Source: Acinetobacter sp. HY1485
GTDB taxonomy: Bacteria; Pseudomonadota; Gammaproteobacteria; Pseudomonadales; Moraxellaceae
Length of the DNA stretch: 64,000 nt
NCBI RefSeq assembly: GCF_027568475.1
Contig: NZ_JANKZG010000008.1
Location: 1-64,000, forward strand
Reading direction: 5' to 3'
Shown: in pieces, positions 37,211-45,795 of the stretch
Numbering within the stretch: position 1 is the stretch's first letter
Layout: every line of letters starts with the position of its first letter
Program-made: the position numbers and the translations under genes
Notes under the pieces: model-generated
Database searches by the model: none
Seen by the model: only the letters and a program-made list of their open reading frames with translations
Told to the model about the DNA's origin: nothing

Positions 37211-38104
37211 ATGACTCAGCTTGCCCACACAATTCAAGGTTCTATTGTCGCACTCGTTACCCCTATGCATAAAGATGGTAAGGTAGACTGGAAGAACCTC
37301 AAGAAGCTTGTGGAGTGGCATGTTCAACAAGGTACAAACGCTATTGTTGCAGTAGGCACAACAGGTGAGCCCTCTACTTTAACAATGGAAGAACATGCAC
37401 AGGTCATTAAAGAGATTATTCAGATTGTAGATGGTCGTATTCCTGTCATTGCAGGTACAGGTGCGAACTCAACGCATGAAGCGATTGAACTGACTAAAGA
37501 AGCACAAGAACTCGGTGCAGACGCCGTTTTAACAGTAACGCCTTATTATAATAAGCCTACACAAGAAGGGTTATATCAACATTTTAAAGCGATTGCTGAA
37601 GCCTCAAAACTGCCAATTATTTTGTACAATGTACCTAGCCGTACAGGTGTAGATATGAAAAACGAAACCGTTTTTCGTTTAGCTGATGTTGCAAATATTA
37701 TTGCAATTAAAGATGCCACAGGCGATTTAACACGCGGTAAAGCCTTAATTGATGGCCTTAATGGTAAAATTTCGGTGCTCTCAGGCGATGACGGTACCGC
37801 AGCTGAGCTGATTGGCTTAGGTGCAAAAGGCAATATTTCGGTAACGGCAAATGTTGCACCCCAACTGATGAGCCAAATGTGCGAAGCAGCTTTGGCAGGA
37901 AACCACACAGTTGCCTCACAAATTAATCAAAAGATTGCAAATTTAAACAATATTTTGTTTTGCGAATCGAACCCAATTCCTGTGAAATGGGCACTACACG
38001 AAATGGAAATGATTGAAGAAGGTATTCGTTTACCTTTAACTCCATTAGCAGAAGAATTTAGAACGCCTATTCGTGAGGCGCTCAAAGAAACAGGTATTAT
38101 TTAA
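37211..38104 (+). CDS. dapA: 4-hydroxy-tetrahydrodipicolinate synthase
   Basis: Condenses pyruvate with aspartate semialdehyde, the first committed step to lysine and diaminopimelate. Schiff-base K167 lies in IIAIKDATGD, the tyrosine in LYNVPSRTG, and GTTGEPSTLT binds the carboxylate. I start at ATG 37211 (MTQLAHTIQGSIVAL); upstream in-frame ATGs at 37151 and 37181 would add non-conserved residues. It is 297 residues long. bamC follows after 12 bp and then purC, an order shared with E. coli. Confidence 0.95.
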   Translation: MTQLAHTIQGSIVALVTPMHKDGKVDWKNLKKLVEWHVQQGTNAIVAVGTTGEPSTLTMEEHAQVIKEIIQIVDGRIPVIAGTGANSTHEAIELTKEAQELGADAVLTVTPYYNKPTQEGLYQHFKAIAEASKLPIILYNVPSRTGVDMKNETVFRLADVANIIAIKDATGDLTRGKALIDGLNGKISVLSGDDGTAAELIGLGAKGNISVTANVAPQLMSQMCEAALAGNHTVASQINQKIANLNNILFCESNPIPVKWALHEMEMIEEGIRLPLTPLAEEFRTPIREALKETGII

Positions 38105-38116
38105 GAGCACAATATT

Positions 38117-38731
38117 ATGCAATTACGTTTAGGTCTAGCCCTTACACTTTCTGTCCTTGCTTTTACAGGCTGTAGCACACTAAGCAACAAATTAAGTGTA
38201 AACAATGGGTCTTTAGATTATAAAAAGGCAAGCAATCTTGCACCTTTGCAATATCCTGAAGGCACCACAGTTAGACCTGTAACGCCATTGTACCCTGCAC
38301 CTGTGGTTGATCCGATGGCATTAGAACGTGCCCCAGATTTCGAAAACCAAAAAGGCAACCGTTTTGCTATGCCTCGCCCTAATGAGGAAGTTGCAAACCG
38401 CAGTGCTCAAAAACAAGTTGAACAACGCTATAAAACACCCGTTGTGGTTGCCGATTCAAGTATGAATCCGCTATTAAAAGTGACAGGAAAGTCTAAAAAA
38501 ATCTGGCAAACAACATTAGATACGCTAGAAAAACTTCATTACAACGTGGTTGACGAAAATAAAACCCGTTATGAAGCGACGATTCAGGTGAATCAAAACA
38601 CCTACCTGTTAAAACTTTCAGCTGATGGCAAAAATAATACGCTTGTTGTCTTCACGCCAGACAACACCTTTGCCGACTCTGCTCAAGCCAAAGCATTACT
38701 TGACCAGATTGCTCAAAATTGGTCTGCCTAG
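38117..38731 (+). CDS. bamC: Outer-membrane assembly lipoprotein BamC (NlpB), short form
   Basis: Accessory lipoprotein of the beta-barrel assembly machine. The signal peptide with lipobox LAFTGC makes C19 the lipidated residue. An extended region follows ([17 protein letters not shown], the part that contacts BamD in E. coli), then one helix-grip domain at about 115-204 ([24 protein letters not shown]). At 204 residues it is much shorter than the E. coli protein, seemingly lacking the second helix-grip domain. The dapA-bamC-purC order supports the call. Confidence 0.88.
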   Translation: MQLRLGLALTLSVLAFTGCSTLSNKLSVNNGSLDYKKASNLAPLQYPEGTTVRPVTPLYPAPVVDPMALERAPDFENQKGNRFAMPRPNEEVANRSAQKQVEQRYKTPVVVADSSMNPLLKVTGKSKKIWQTTLDTLEKLHYNVVDENKTRYEATIQVNQNTYLLKLSADGKNNTLVVFTPDNTFADSAQAKALLDQIAQNWSA

Positions 38732-38750
38732 TCTATCTAGGCATTTTTTT
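38726..38750 (+). terminator. Terminator at the end of bamC
   Basis: Stem GCCTAG/CTAGGC (38726-38731 with 38737-38742), then a run of T. The stem includes the bamC stop codon. purC starts 25 bp later, so this may attenuate rather than end transcription. Confidence 0.7.
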
Positions 38751-38774
38751 TGTTTGAAAAAACAGGTTAGTCCC

Positions 38775-39494
38775 ATGCAAAAACAAACCTTGCTGTACAC
38801 TGGTAAAGCAAAATCTGTATACACTACAGAAGACGCTGATCACTTAATCCTTGTTTTCCGTGATGATGCTTCGGCATTTAATGGAGAAAAAATTGCACAG
38901 CTAGACCGCAAGGGTAAGGTTAATAACCGTTTTAATGCCTTCATTATGGACAAGTTGGCTCAAGCAGGAATTGAAACACATTTCGAAAAGCTACTCACAC
39001 CTAACGAAGTATTAGTTAAAAAGTTAGATATGATTCCTGTTGAATGTGTAATTCGTAACTATGCAGCAGGTTCATTATGCCGTCGTTTAGGTGTTGAAGA
39101 AGGTAAAGAGCTGACCCCACCTACATTTGAGCTTTTCTTCAAAGACGATGCGCTTGGCGATCCGATGGTGAATGAAAGCCAAGCAATTGCGTTAGGTTGG
39201 GCAAATGCAGAACAACTTGAGCAAATGAAAAAGCTGACCTATCAAGTAAATGATGTGCTTAAAGCATTATTCTTAGATGGTGATATGTTATTGGTCGATT
39301 TCAAACTTGAGTTTGGTGTTTTCCATAACCGTATTGTGTTAGGTGATGAATTTTCACCAGATGGCTGCCGCTTATGGGATAAAAACACAAAGAAAAAGCT
39401 AGATAAAGACCGTTTCCGTCAAGGTTTAGGTGATGTAGTCGAAGCTTATGAAGAAGTTGCTCAACGTTTAGGTATTGACTTAAGCGATATCTAA
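38775..39494 (+). CDS. purC: SAICAR synthetase
   Basis: ATP-dependent ligation of aspartate to CAIR in purine synthesis. It is 239 residues from ATG 38775 ([20 protein letters not shown]). Typical blocks are [31 protein letters not shown] and [22 protein letters not shown]. The open frame extends left into bamC, but the conserved start and the AGGT before 38775 fix the gene. A terminator follows. Confidence 0.96.
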   Translation: MQKQTLLYTGKAKSVYTTEDADHLILVFRDDASAFNGEKIAQLDRKGKVNNRFNAFIMDKLAQAGIETHFEKLLTPNEVLVKKLDMIPVECVIRNYAAGSLCRRLGVEEGKELTPPTFELFFKDDALGDPMVNESQAIALGWANAEQLEQMKKLTYQVNDVLKALFLDGDMLLVDFKLEFGVFHNRIVLGDEFSPDGCRLWDKNTKKKLDKDRFRQGLGDVVEAYEEVAQRLGIDLSDI

Positions 39495-39508
39495 TTGATT
39501 GAGTTTTA

Positions 39509-39538
39509 AAAAGCCAAGTGTTATCACTTGGCTTTTTT
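39509..39538 (+). terminator. Terminator after purC
   Basis: A 12-bp stem AAAAGCCAAGTG/CACTTGGCTTTT with loop TTAT, then T residues. Confidence 0.9.
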
Positions 39539-39546
39539 ATACTTCA

Positions 39547-39706
39547 TTTACGGATTTACGGATTTACGGATTTACGGATTTACGGATTTACGGATTTACG
39601 GATTTACGGATTTACGGATTTACGGATTTACGGATTTACGGATTTACGGATTTACGGATTTACGGATTTACGGATTTACGGATTTACGGATTTACGGATT
39701 TACGGA
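39547..39706. repeat. Octanucleotide tandem repeat (TTTACGGA) x 20
   Basis: Twenty perfect, uninterrupted copies of TTTACGGA, 160 bp in all. Because 8 is not a multiple of 3, all three plus-strand frames are open across the array and encode the same cyclic octapeptide (GFTDLRIY). The minus strand has a stop in the unit. Perfect uniformity suggests active slippage or recent expansion. Confidence 0.97.
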
Positions 39707-39838
39707 AAAGCATAAACAACTTATTACTTATGTCTTTTAATTTTTATGACTATATTATAATAACTACAAATCTCATCTTATGTAGCTTCAATTTTTTTAT
39801 ACACTTAAATAACACTAATAAATTTTGAGGTAAGTACC

Positions 39839-40708
39839 ATGCTTTTAAAAATTGGTTTTACCCTTATTTTAATGTACTTATCCTCTTCAATTTATGCTCA
39901 AAACCTTGCTATAAATTTATGGCAAAATCCAACACAGCTTGTTAATGTTCAATACAATATCAACCAAAAAGTAAACGATATTTCACAGCCACAAATGGTG
40001 GTTTATCTACCCAAAAAAAATAATCATCATGCAATTTTAGTAATGAGTGGTGGTGGTTACGCCCATGAAGAATTGGGTAAAGAAGGCACACCAACGAGTC
40101 AGTGGTTACAGCAACAGGGCTTTACCGTTTTTGAGCTGATTTATCGCCTACCAAAAAATAATCCACTTTTACCTTTTGCAGATGGTCAAAGGGCGATTCG
40201 CATTATGCGATCTCAGGCAAAAATATTTGACTACGATCCACAAAAAATTGGTGTACTTGGATTTTCTGCAGGTGGGCATTTAGCTTCTATTTTAGCAACT
40301 CAGTTTAATAGCGTATTTTATAAATCTCAGGAGCCACTAGACACTTTATCTGCAAAACCTAACTTTGCTGTTTTAGTTTATCCTGTCATTAGTATGTTGC
40401 CACCACTCAACCATACACATGCGTTTAAAAGTTTATTTCCTAAGCCTAATGCCACGCTTCAAACCTTACTTTCAGCTCAAGATGCGGTTACACCACAAAC
40501 ACCACCCATGCTCATTTTTCATGCAAAAAATGATCCTATTTCACCCGTACAAAATAGTCTACTTATGCAACAGGCTTTAGCTCAGGCACACGTTACCCAT
40601 CAAGTTTATATATTTGATAACGGCGGGCACGGTTGGGGCATTGGTAAACCAAACACCCAAACCATGCAGTGGCGAAGTCTTTTTTTACAATGGGTCTACC
40701 ACAACTAA
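39839..40708 (+). CDS. Secreted alpha/beta-hydrolase (acetyl-esterase-like)
   Basis: A 289-residue protein with signal peptide LLKIGFTLILMYLSSSIYA and cleavage near AQN. The oxyanion region is MSGGGYAHEE, the nucleophile elbow is GFSAGGHLAS, the acid is likely D in HAKNDPISP, and the histidine is in NGGHGWGIG. This layout resembles BD-FAE/xylan acetyl esterases that deacetylate plant polysaccharides; the actual substrate is unknown. GAGGTAAG lies before ATG 39839. It stands alone, downstream of the octanucleotide array, which may tune its expression. Confidence 0.83.
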   Translation: MLLKIGFTLILMYLSSSIYAQNLAINLWQNPTQLVNVQYNINQKVNDISQPQMVVYLPKKNNHHAILVMSGGGYAHEELGKEGTPTSQWLQQQGFTVFELIYRLPKNNPLLPFADGQRAIRIMRSQAKIFDYDPQKIGVLGFSAGGHLASILATQFNSVFYKSQEPLDTLSAKPNFAVLVYPVISMLPPLNHTHAFKSLFPKPNATLQTLLSAQDAVTPQTPPMLIFHAKNDPISPVQNSLLMQQALAQAHVTHQVYIFDNGGHGWGIGKPNTQTMQWRSLFLQWVYHN

Positions 40709-40882
40709 CAGAATGATTTTTTTAACCTTAAAAAAATGTAATAACAACTAGGATTTATCCTGATTTTATTAGTTCATGATGATGATTGAATAAAAATCGT
40801 ACTTTACTCCTAAAACACTATTTCTGATAGGGTTTATCAAATCAGGTTACCTCCTAAACGTAAGTCCAATCTTTTATTTAGG

Positions 40883-41221
40883 TTAAAGTAGTTTCGTGCC
40901 AAGTGGTACATCTTGGTCAGATACACATAATTCAACGTGATCATTTGTATTATGCAAACCTGTCACCAAACATTCAGACATAAACTTGCCAATTTGCTTC
41001 CTAGGAAAATTCACCACTGCAAGCACTTTTTTACCAATCAAATTTTCGGGTGTATATAGGTCTGTAATTTATGCGCTTGATTTACGCTTGCCAATTTCTT
41101 CACCAAAATCAACAATCAGTTGATAAGCAGGTTTTCTTGCATCGGCAAAAACTTTTGCTTCCACAATTTGACCAACGCGTAACTCTACTTTAGTAAAATC
41201 ATTCCATGTAATTTCTTGCAT
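40883..41221 (-). pseudogene. csaA: CsaA-type tRNA-binding protein interrupted by an in-frame TAA
   Basis: From ATG 41221 (one-base overlap with the rarA stop, GGAG upstream) the frame reads MQEITWNDFTKVELRVGQIV and on through KRKSSA to TAA at codon 51 (41071-41069). It then continues, open, as ITDLYTPENLIGKKVLAVVNFP, KQIGKFMSECLVTG and LGTKLL to TAA at 40885-40883. The whole is 112 codons, the usual CsaA length, and relatives have SSAQIT across the break, so a CAA to TAA change explains it. Intact CsaA binds tRNA as a dimer and has been reported as a chaperone. Unless read through, the gene is dead. Confidence 0.9.
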
Positions 41222-42486
41222 TATGACTCCTGTTGCCAACGGCGTTGTTGTAATTTTTCGCCCTCTACCTCTCTTTTATTTCGTGCAGACTCATAAATTT
41301 TGCTGTCTTTGAGTTCGGGCGGTAAATAATCTTGTTTTACAAAATGTTCAGGATAATCATGCGGATATAAATAATCCACGCCATAACCCTGTTGTTTCAT
41401 CATTTTGGTAGGTGCGTTGCGTAAATGTAGTGGCACAGGCAATTCTGCTGTTTTTTCAGCAAGTGCCATGGCTTTATTAATGGCTAAATAAGTGCTATTA
41501 CTTTTTGCACTTGTCGCCAAATAAACTGCACATTGTCCTAAAATAATACGCCCCTCAGGCATACCAATGGCTTGTACCGAACGGAAACATTCCCCTGCCA
41601 ATAACAACGCATTCGGATTTGAATTTCCAATATCTTCAGATGCAGCAATGAGCATACGGCGTGCAATAAATACAGGATCTTCTCCCCCTTTTAACATACG
41701 TGCCATCCAATATAATGCCGCATCAGGGTCACTGCCTCGAATCGATTTAATAAAGGCAGACACTAAGTCGTAATGTTGTTCGCCATTTTTGTCATATTTG
41801 GCAATATTTTGCTGTGCAACTTTAACCACTAATGCATTATTAATATGGTTTTCTTGCTCAGGTTCAAACGTACTTGCCACTAAATCAAGTAAGTTTAAGG
41901 CTTTACGTGCATCCCCACCCGAAAACTGAATCAACGCATCGTATTCATCAATAAATAGCTGACGATCTTGCAAAAAACGGTCTTGCTCTGTGGCTTTTTG
42001 CAAAAGCTGTTGTAAGGCAATTTCATCAAGTGCATTTAAGGTATACACCTGACAACGTGATAAGAGTGCGTTATTCACTTCAAACGATGGATTTTCTGTG
42101 GTTGCACCAATGAGTGTAATTTTCCCTTTTTCTACCGCCCCTAATAACGCATCTTGCTGAGATTTATTAAAGCGATGAATTTCATCAATAAACACCACAG
42201 GCGTGAGTAAATCGCCACTGTCGGCAATCACTTCTCGAAGTTCTTTTACACCTGTATTCAGCGCAGATAAACTAATAAAAGGACGATCTACTGCTTGAGC
42301 AAGTAATAAAGCAAGTGTCGTTTTACCTACGCCCGGCGGTCCCCAAAAAATAATAGAGGGTAAATGCCCTTGATCAATCATTTGTCTAAACGGTGCTTGC
42401 TCACCAAGCAAATGATCTTGTCCCATAATCTCAGACAAATCACGCGGACGTAAACGCTCAGGCAGTGGGATGTGGCTATCGGTCAT
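41221..42486 (-). CDS. rarA: Replication-associated recombination protein A (RarA/MgsA)
   Basis: AAA+ ATPase of the clamp-loader type that acts at stalled replication forks. It is 421 residues. Walker A is GPPGVGKTT at about 50-58, Walker B VVFIDEIHRFNKSQQD, and sensor 1 LIGATTENPSFEVNNALLSR. The C-terminal tetramerisation part has RGSDPDAALYWMARML and EDIGNSNPNAL. Its stop codon overlaps the csaA start by one base. Confidence 0.95.
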   Translation of the reverse strand: MTDSHIPLPERLRPRDLSEIMGQDHLLGEQAPFRQMIDQGHLPSIIFWGPPGVGKTTLALLLAQAVDRPFISLSALNTGVKELREVIADSGDLLTPVVFIDEIHRFNKSQQDALLGAVEKGKITLIGATTENPSFEVNNALLSRCQVYTLNALDEIALQQLLQKATEQDRFLQDRQLFIDEYDALIQFSGGDARKALNLLDLVASTFEPEQENHINNALVVKVAQQNIAKYDKNGEQHYDLVSAFIKSIRGSDPDAALYWMARMLKGGEDPVFIARRMLIAASEDIGNSNPNALLLAGECFRSVQAIGMPEGRIILGQCAVYLATSAKSNSTYLAINKAMALAEKTAELPVPLHLRNAPTKMMKQQGYGVDYLYPHDYPEHFVKQDYLPPELKDSKIYESARNKREVEGEKLQQRRWQQES

Positions 42487-42546
42487 ATCAACTCTTTTTA
42501 GGTAAAACGAGATAAGATTTATTAAGCCATAATTTACATCAAAATC

Positions 42547-42951
42547 CTATGGCGTATTGCTTTGTAGCGTTTGCACAATTTGGCAATTTTCTACCGTTTG
42601 GTTAGATTGGCACGAGTTTTTAAGTTGCTGTAATTGAGTTTGAAATGCCATCAATCGCGTAATTTTGTGTTCAATATGGTTTAAATGTTCATCAATAATA
42701 TGATCAACTTCTTGGCAACTTTGCTGTGGGTCTTTTAACTGTTGGTTCAGTAATTCAATCTCATGTAAGGACATACCTAAATCACGACAATGCCGAATAA
42801 ATATAAGTTCTTTAACCTGTATATCGCTGTAATAACGATACTGATTCTCCCCACGTTTGGCAGGCGTCATTAATTTTTTTTGCTCATAGAAGCGAATAGT
42901 ATCTGTAGTGAGTTTTACTTTTTTGGCAAGTTGCCCAATTGTTATTTCCAT
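42547..42951 (-). CDS. MerR-family metal-responsive regulator (CadR/PbrR-like)
   Basis: A 134-residue regulator. The N-terminal HTH is IGQLAKKVKLTTDTIRFYEQ, then a dimerisation helix and a metal-binding C-terminus. Cysteines C79, C114 and C123 match the spacing of the CadR/PbrR/ZntR ligands, so it should sense a divalent soft metal such as cadmium, lead or zinc. ATG 42951 (MEITIGQ) is the correct start; the longer frame adds unrelated residues. It is divergent from a cation transporter gene with a MerR-type promoter between them. Confidence 0.9.
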   Translation of the reverse strand: MEITIGQLAKKVKLTTDTIRFYEQKKLMTPAKRGENQYRYYSDIQVKELIFIRHCRDLGMSLHEIELLNQQLKDPQQSCQEVDHIIDEHLNHIEHKITRLMAFQTQLQQLKNSCQSNQTVENCQIVQTLQSNTP

Positions 42952-42962
42952 GATGTTCTCGC

Positions 42963-42993
42963 TTGACCTTAGGGTTACTCCAAGCTTTTTAAT
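42963..42993 (+). promoter_or_regulatory. MerR-type promoter/operator of the cation transporter gene
   Basis: -35 TTGACC (42963-42968) and -10 TTTAAT (42988-42993) are separated by 19 bp, the long spacing used by MerR activators. The spacer holds the imperfect dyad CTTAGGGTTACTCCAAG (42968-42984). It lies 28 bp before the transporter ATG and immediately upstream of the merR-type gene. Confidence 0.85.
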
Positions 42994-43021
42994 AACACTA
43001 AAGATATTGGAGTACAACGTT

Positions 43022-43633
43022 ATGGCACATTCTTGTTGCAATCATTCCCCTCAAGCAAAAAAGCATACGCATAAATTTAAAATTGCGTTATGGATTGCAC
43101 TTGTTCTTAATCTGAGCCTATTTTTTATTGAAGTATTAGGTGGTGCACATACAGGTTCAAGTGCTTTGTGGGCAGATGCATTAGATTTTGCAGGAGATTC
43201 TTTTAACTATATTTTATCACTTATTGCGTTAGGACTTACCGCCTATTGGCGTTCACAAGTGGCTCTATTTAAAGGGCTCATGATGTTTGTTTTTGCACTC
43301 ATCATTGTAGGCAAAGTAATTTGGTCATATAGCCAAAATATTCCACCTGAAGCCTTAACTATGGGTTTAATTGGCGTGCTTGCACTTGTTGCCAACATCA
43401 TCAGTGCGATTGTTTTATATACCTTTAGAGAAGGCGACGCCAATATGCGTTCAGTGTGGTTATGTAGCCGTAACGATGCCATTGGTAACATTGCAGTAAT
43501 GATTGCAGCACTAGGTGTATTTGGTACAAATAGTGTTTTACCAGACCTAATAGTTGCTCTTGTGATGGCAGTATTAGGGTTAAGCTCGGGTCTGCAAATT
43601 ATTAAACATGCGAAACAAGAACAAAAAGCATAA
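43022..43633 (+). CDS. CDF-like cation transporter, short form
   Basis: Inner-membrane efflux protein of 203 residues with about six hydrophobic segments. The N-terminal MAHSCCNHSPQAKKHTHK is Cys/His-rich and likely binds metal. SSALWADALDFAGDSFNYIL carries the pair of aspartates of the CDF metal site, and SRNDAIGNIAVMIAA the second pair. It lacks the cytoplasmic C-terminal domain of full CDF proteins. The start ATG 43022 sits downstream of the MerR-type promoter, so expression is likely metal-induced. Confidence 0.88.
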   Translation: MAHSCCNHSPQAKKHTHKFKIALWIALVLNLSLFFIEVLGGAHTGSSALWADALDFAGDSFNYILSLIALGLTAYWRSQVALFKGLMMFVFALIIVGKVIWSYSQNIPPEALTMGLIGVLALVANIISAIVLYTFREGDANMRSVWLCSRNDAIGNIAVMIAALGVFGTNSVLPDLIVALVMAVLGLSSGLQIIKHAKQEQKA

Positions 43634-43639
43634 TCAATT

Positions 43640-43664
43640 GACCGAGCGTTTGCTCGGTCTTTTT
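43640..43664 (+). terminator. Terminator after cation transporter gene
   Basis: Stem GACCGAGC/GCTCGGTC (43640-43647 with 43652-43659), loop GTTT, then T-run; between convergent genes. Confidence 0.88.
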
Positions 43665-44112
43665 ACCTTACCCAACGCACAATATAATCTTCTAAATCAT
43701 CATCATTAATTTCTTTTTCTGAAATACAACGCCCTGCTACAGACTTTTTAGCCTTAATTACACTCTTTTTAGAACCTGTATTTAAATAGTGCCATGAAGG
43801 CAAATTTTTTCCTTCATAAATACGGCGATACGCACAACTCGAAGGTAACCAATAAGCTACTTCTGCAACCTTTTCTAACGTAAGTTGAATACAATCAGGC
43901 ACTGTATCCTTACGATTTTCATAATCACCACACCACCCTGTTTGGCAGTCTAATAGCTGACATGCTACTTTGGTGTATTCTACTTCTTGGGTTTCATCAT
44001 CTTCTAATTTTAATAGACAACACTGCCCACACCCATCACACAGTGCTTCCCACTCAACAGGATTTAATTCTGCCAAAGTGTATTTTTTCCAAAACTGTGG
44101 GCGTAAAGACAT
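43663..44112 (-). CDS. YcgN-family cysteine-cluster protein
   Basis: A 149-residue soluble protein of the UPF0260/YcgN family. The cysteine cluster CDGCGQCC is near residue 24, followed by CQLLDCQTGWCGDYENR, and CIQLTLEKVAEVAYWLPSSCAYR further on. Such clusters suggest metal or iron-sulfur binding (CxxC[n]CC type), function unproven. I start at ATG 44112 (MSLRPQFW); the frame extends 8 codons further but without conserved sequence. Confidence 0.88.
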   Translation of the reverse strand: MSLRPQFWKKYTLAELNPVEWEALCDGCGQCCLLKLEDDETQEVEYTKVACQLLDCQTGWCGDYENRKDTVPDCIQLTLEKVAEVAYWLPSSCAYRRIYEGKNLPSWHYLNTGSKKSVIKAKKSVAGRCISEKEINDDDLEDYIVRWVR

Positions 44113-44298
44113 AACCAAAAACTCAACAAGAAACACATCAATTATATCATGAGTTCACTTTTAAGCTTTTATTTACACAACCTCCCTATTGATTATTATG
44201 TATGCATAAACTCACACATGATTTAAACAAAAGTGAACAATCTGTTATTTCCACAATGCTATGCTGATTTACAGAATAAAAAATTAAGGAGAATGACT

Positions 44299-44454
44299 AT
44301 GTTTCGTTGGGCAATTATATTTGCAGTAATTGCATTAATCGCAAGTCTGCTTGGATTTGGTGGTGTTGCAGGGTTATCTCAACAATTTGCTATCATTTTA
44401 TTGGTTGTTGCCGTAATTTTTGCCGTAATTGGCTTCTTCTCACGAGGACGCTAG
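44299..44454 (+). CDS. DUF1328 / YtjA-family small membrane protein
   Basis: A 51-residue protein with two hydrophobic helices (about 4-20 and 30-47) and a basic C-terminus [22 protein letters not shown] followed by LGFGGVAG is the family pattern. ATG 44299 has AAGGAG 7 bp upstream; the earlier in-frame ATG at 44293 is too close. Members are often stress-linked, but the function is unknown. A terminator follows. Confidence 0.88.
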   Translation: MFRWAIIFAVIALIASLLGFGGVAGLSQQFAIILLVVAVIFAVIGFFSRGR

Positions 44455-44472
44455 TTTCTTCATTCAAATTAT

Positions 44473-44500
44473 AAAAAAGAAGGGAAACCTTCTTTTTTTA
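44473..44500 (+). terminator. Terminator after DUF1328 gene
   Basis: An 11-bp stem AAAAAAGAAGG/CCTTCTTTTTT with loop GAAA. Confidence 0.88.
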
Positions 44501-44527
44501 TACCACATTTTGACTAAGGAAAGCTAA

Positions 44528-45265
44528 ATGACTCAACTTATTACCCGCGATATTGAATACACTGCACCTGATGGTACACAGCTCAAAGGTTTTTTTGTTT
44601 CACCCCAAAGCAAACAGCCACTTGCAGGCATTTTACTTGGACCAGAATGGTGGGGTTGTAACGACTTTTTAGTTTGTCGGGCAAAACAGCTTGCAGAACA
44701 AGGCTATGCCGCCTTTGCTATGGATATGTATGGTGCACAAAAAGCCACAGAAGATGCCGAGCAAGCAAAGCAATGGATGATGGAAACATTTGAAAAACCT
44801 GAAACCATTGTACAGCGTGCCCAAGTTGCTTTAGATACTTTAGCAAAACAACCTGAAGTAGACCCAAAACAACTTGCTGCAATTGGCTTTTGCTACGGCG
44901 GTAAAGTCGTTTTAGAACTTGCCCGTACAAATGCACCTTTACATGTTACAGCTTCTTTTCATGGCAATCTCACCACCAACCACCCTGCACAAAAGGGGAA
45001 ATTTCATGGTGATGTGCTGATCTGTCATGGTGAAGATGACAGTATGGTCAGCTTAGCTGATGTAAAAACCATTGACCAAGAACTTACCCAAGCAGAAGTC
45101 CCTCATCAAATTTTAATTTTGGAACATGCAAAACATGGTTTTACCAATCCACTTGCTGATGAACGTGGAAAACGAAACGGTGTAGATCTGGCTTATAATG
45201 CAGAAGCAACACAACAAAGCTTTGACGCCCTCCATATTCTTTTAAAGAAAAAATTTGATGCATAA
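44528..45265 (+). CDS. Dienelactone hydrolase family protein
   Basis: A 245-residue cytoplasmic alpha/beta-hydrolase. The nucleophile is the cysteine of GFCYGGKVVLELA, the acid is the aspartate in CHGEDDSMVSL, and the histidine is in AKHGFTNPLADERG. The N-terminal LITRDIEYTAPDGTQLKGFF is typical of the broad DLH family. No catechol-degradation genes are near, so a role with chlorocatechol lactones is not implied. ATG 44528 has AAGGAAAG upstream. Confidence 0.87.
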   Translation: MTQLITRDIEYTAPDGTQLKGFFVSPQSKQPLAGILLGPEWWGCNDFLVCRAKQLAEQGYAAFAMDMYGAQKATEDAEQAKQWMMETFEKPETIVQRAQVALDTLAKQPEVDPKQLAAIGFCYGGKVVLELARTNAPLHVTASFHGNLTTNHPAQKGKFHGDVLICHGEDDSMVSLADVKTIDQELTQAEVPHQILILEHAKHGFTNPLADERGKRNGVDLAYNAEATQQSFDALHILLKKKFDA

Positions 45266-45340
45266 TTTTTATATACACGTCTAAAATTTATGCTATAAGA
45301 AAGTGCAACTGCCACAAAATATAATAAAGAGGAATAGGAT

Positions 45341-45712
45341 ATGACCCAAACTCCATGCGTGTACTGTGAATTTGATGAATACGATGTCATTACCAAAAAT
45401 GACTTTGGTGTTGTATTTCCAGAACCCAAGCCTTTATCTAAAGGGCATGTGGTAATTGTACCGTTACGTCATGTCCATTCCTTTTTCGAAGTTACCGACA
45501 AAGAGCGCAAAAGTTTGCTTTCTTTACTTGAAAAGGCACGTAATGCCTTACAAGAACGCCATCAACCTACGGGCTATCATATTGGTTTTAACGATGGCAA
45601 CGTGTTTGGTGAACCTGTAGAACACTTACACATTCATGTTATTCCTCGCTACAAAAATCAGGAACTTAAACTTGATGCCCGTTGGGGAATTATGGATGTC
45701 GAAGAAGATTAA
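45341..45712 (+). CDS. HIT-family nucleotide hydrolase/transferase
   Basis: A 123-residue histidine-triad protein. The triad HLHIHVIPR is near residue 97, the first strands carry the CVYCEFDEY block, and KGHVVIVPLRHVHSFFEV is typical. It likely hydrolyses a nucleotide phosphoramidate or dinucleoside polyphosphate; the substrate cannot be read. GAGGAATAG lies before ATG 45341. Confidence 0.9.
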   Translation: MTQTPCVYCEFDEYDVITKNDFGVVFPEPKPLSKGHVVIVPLRHVHSFFEVTDKERKSLLSLLEKARNALQERHQPTGYHIGFNDGNVFGEPVEHLHIHVIPRYKNQELKLDARWGIMDVEED

Positions 45713-45715
45713 AAC

Positions 45716-45741
45716 AAAGCCTCACTAAAGAGGCTTTTTTA
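45716..45741 (+). terminator. Terminator after HIT gene
   Basis: Stem AAAGCCTC/GAGGCTTT with loop ACTAAA, then T residues. Confidence 0.85.
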
Positions 45742-45795
45742 TACTTTCATTGCCAGACAGCGTATAATTTAACAACGCAAATTAATAGGTTTGGC

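Larger units (their letters stand above)
39495..39838. other. Intergenic region purC / esterase with octanucleotide array
   Basis: A 344-bp region with the purC terminator, the 160-bp octanucleotide array (39547-39706), and then about 130 AT-rich bases before the esterase. TATAAT at 39756-39761 could be the esterase -10 box, which would put the array about 27 bp upstream of the -35 position; the -35 match is poor. Confidence 0.55.

Noticed and set aside
39547..39706. Octanucleotide array as a CRISPR array or plasmid iterons
   Set aside because: There are no spacers between units, no cas genes and no replication gene nearby; the unit is too short.
39499..39828. Three overlapping plus-strand frames encoding repeats of GFTDLRIY
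   Set aside because: They are a by-product of the octanucleotide array, which is open in every forward frame. No ribosome site or conserved flank supports a protein.
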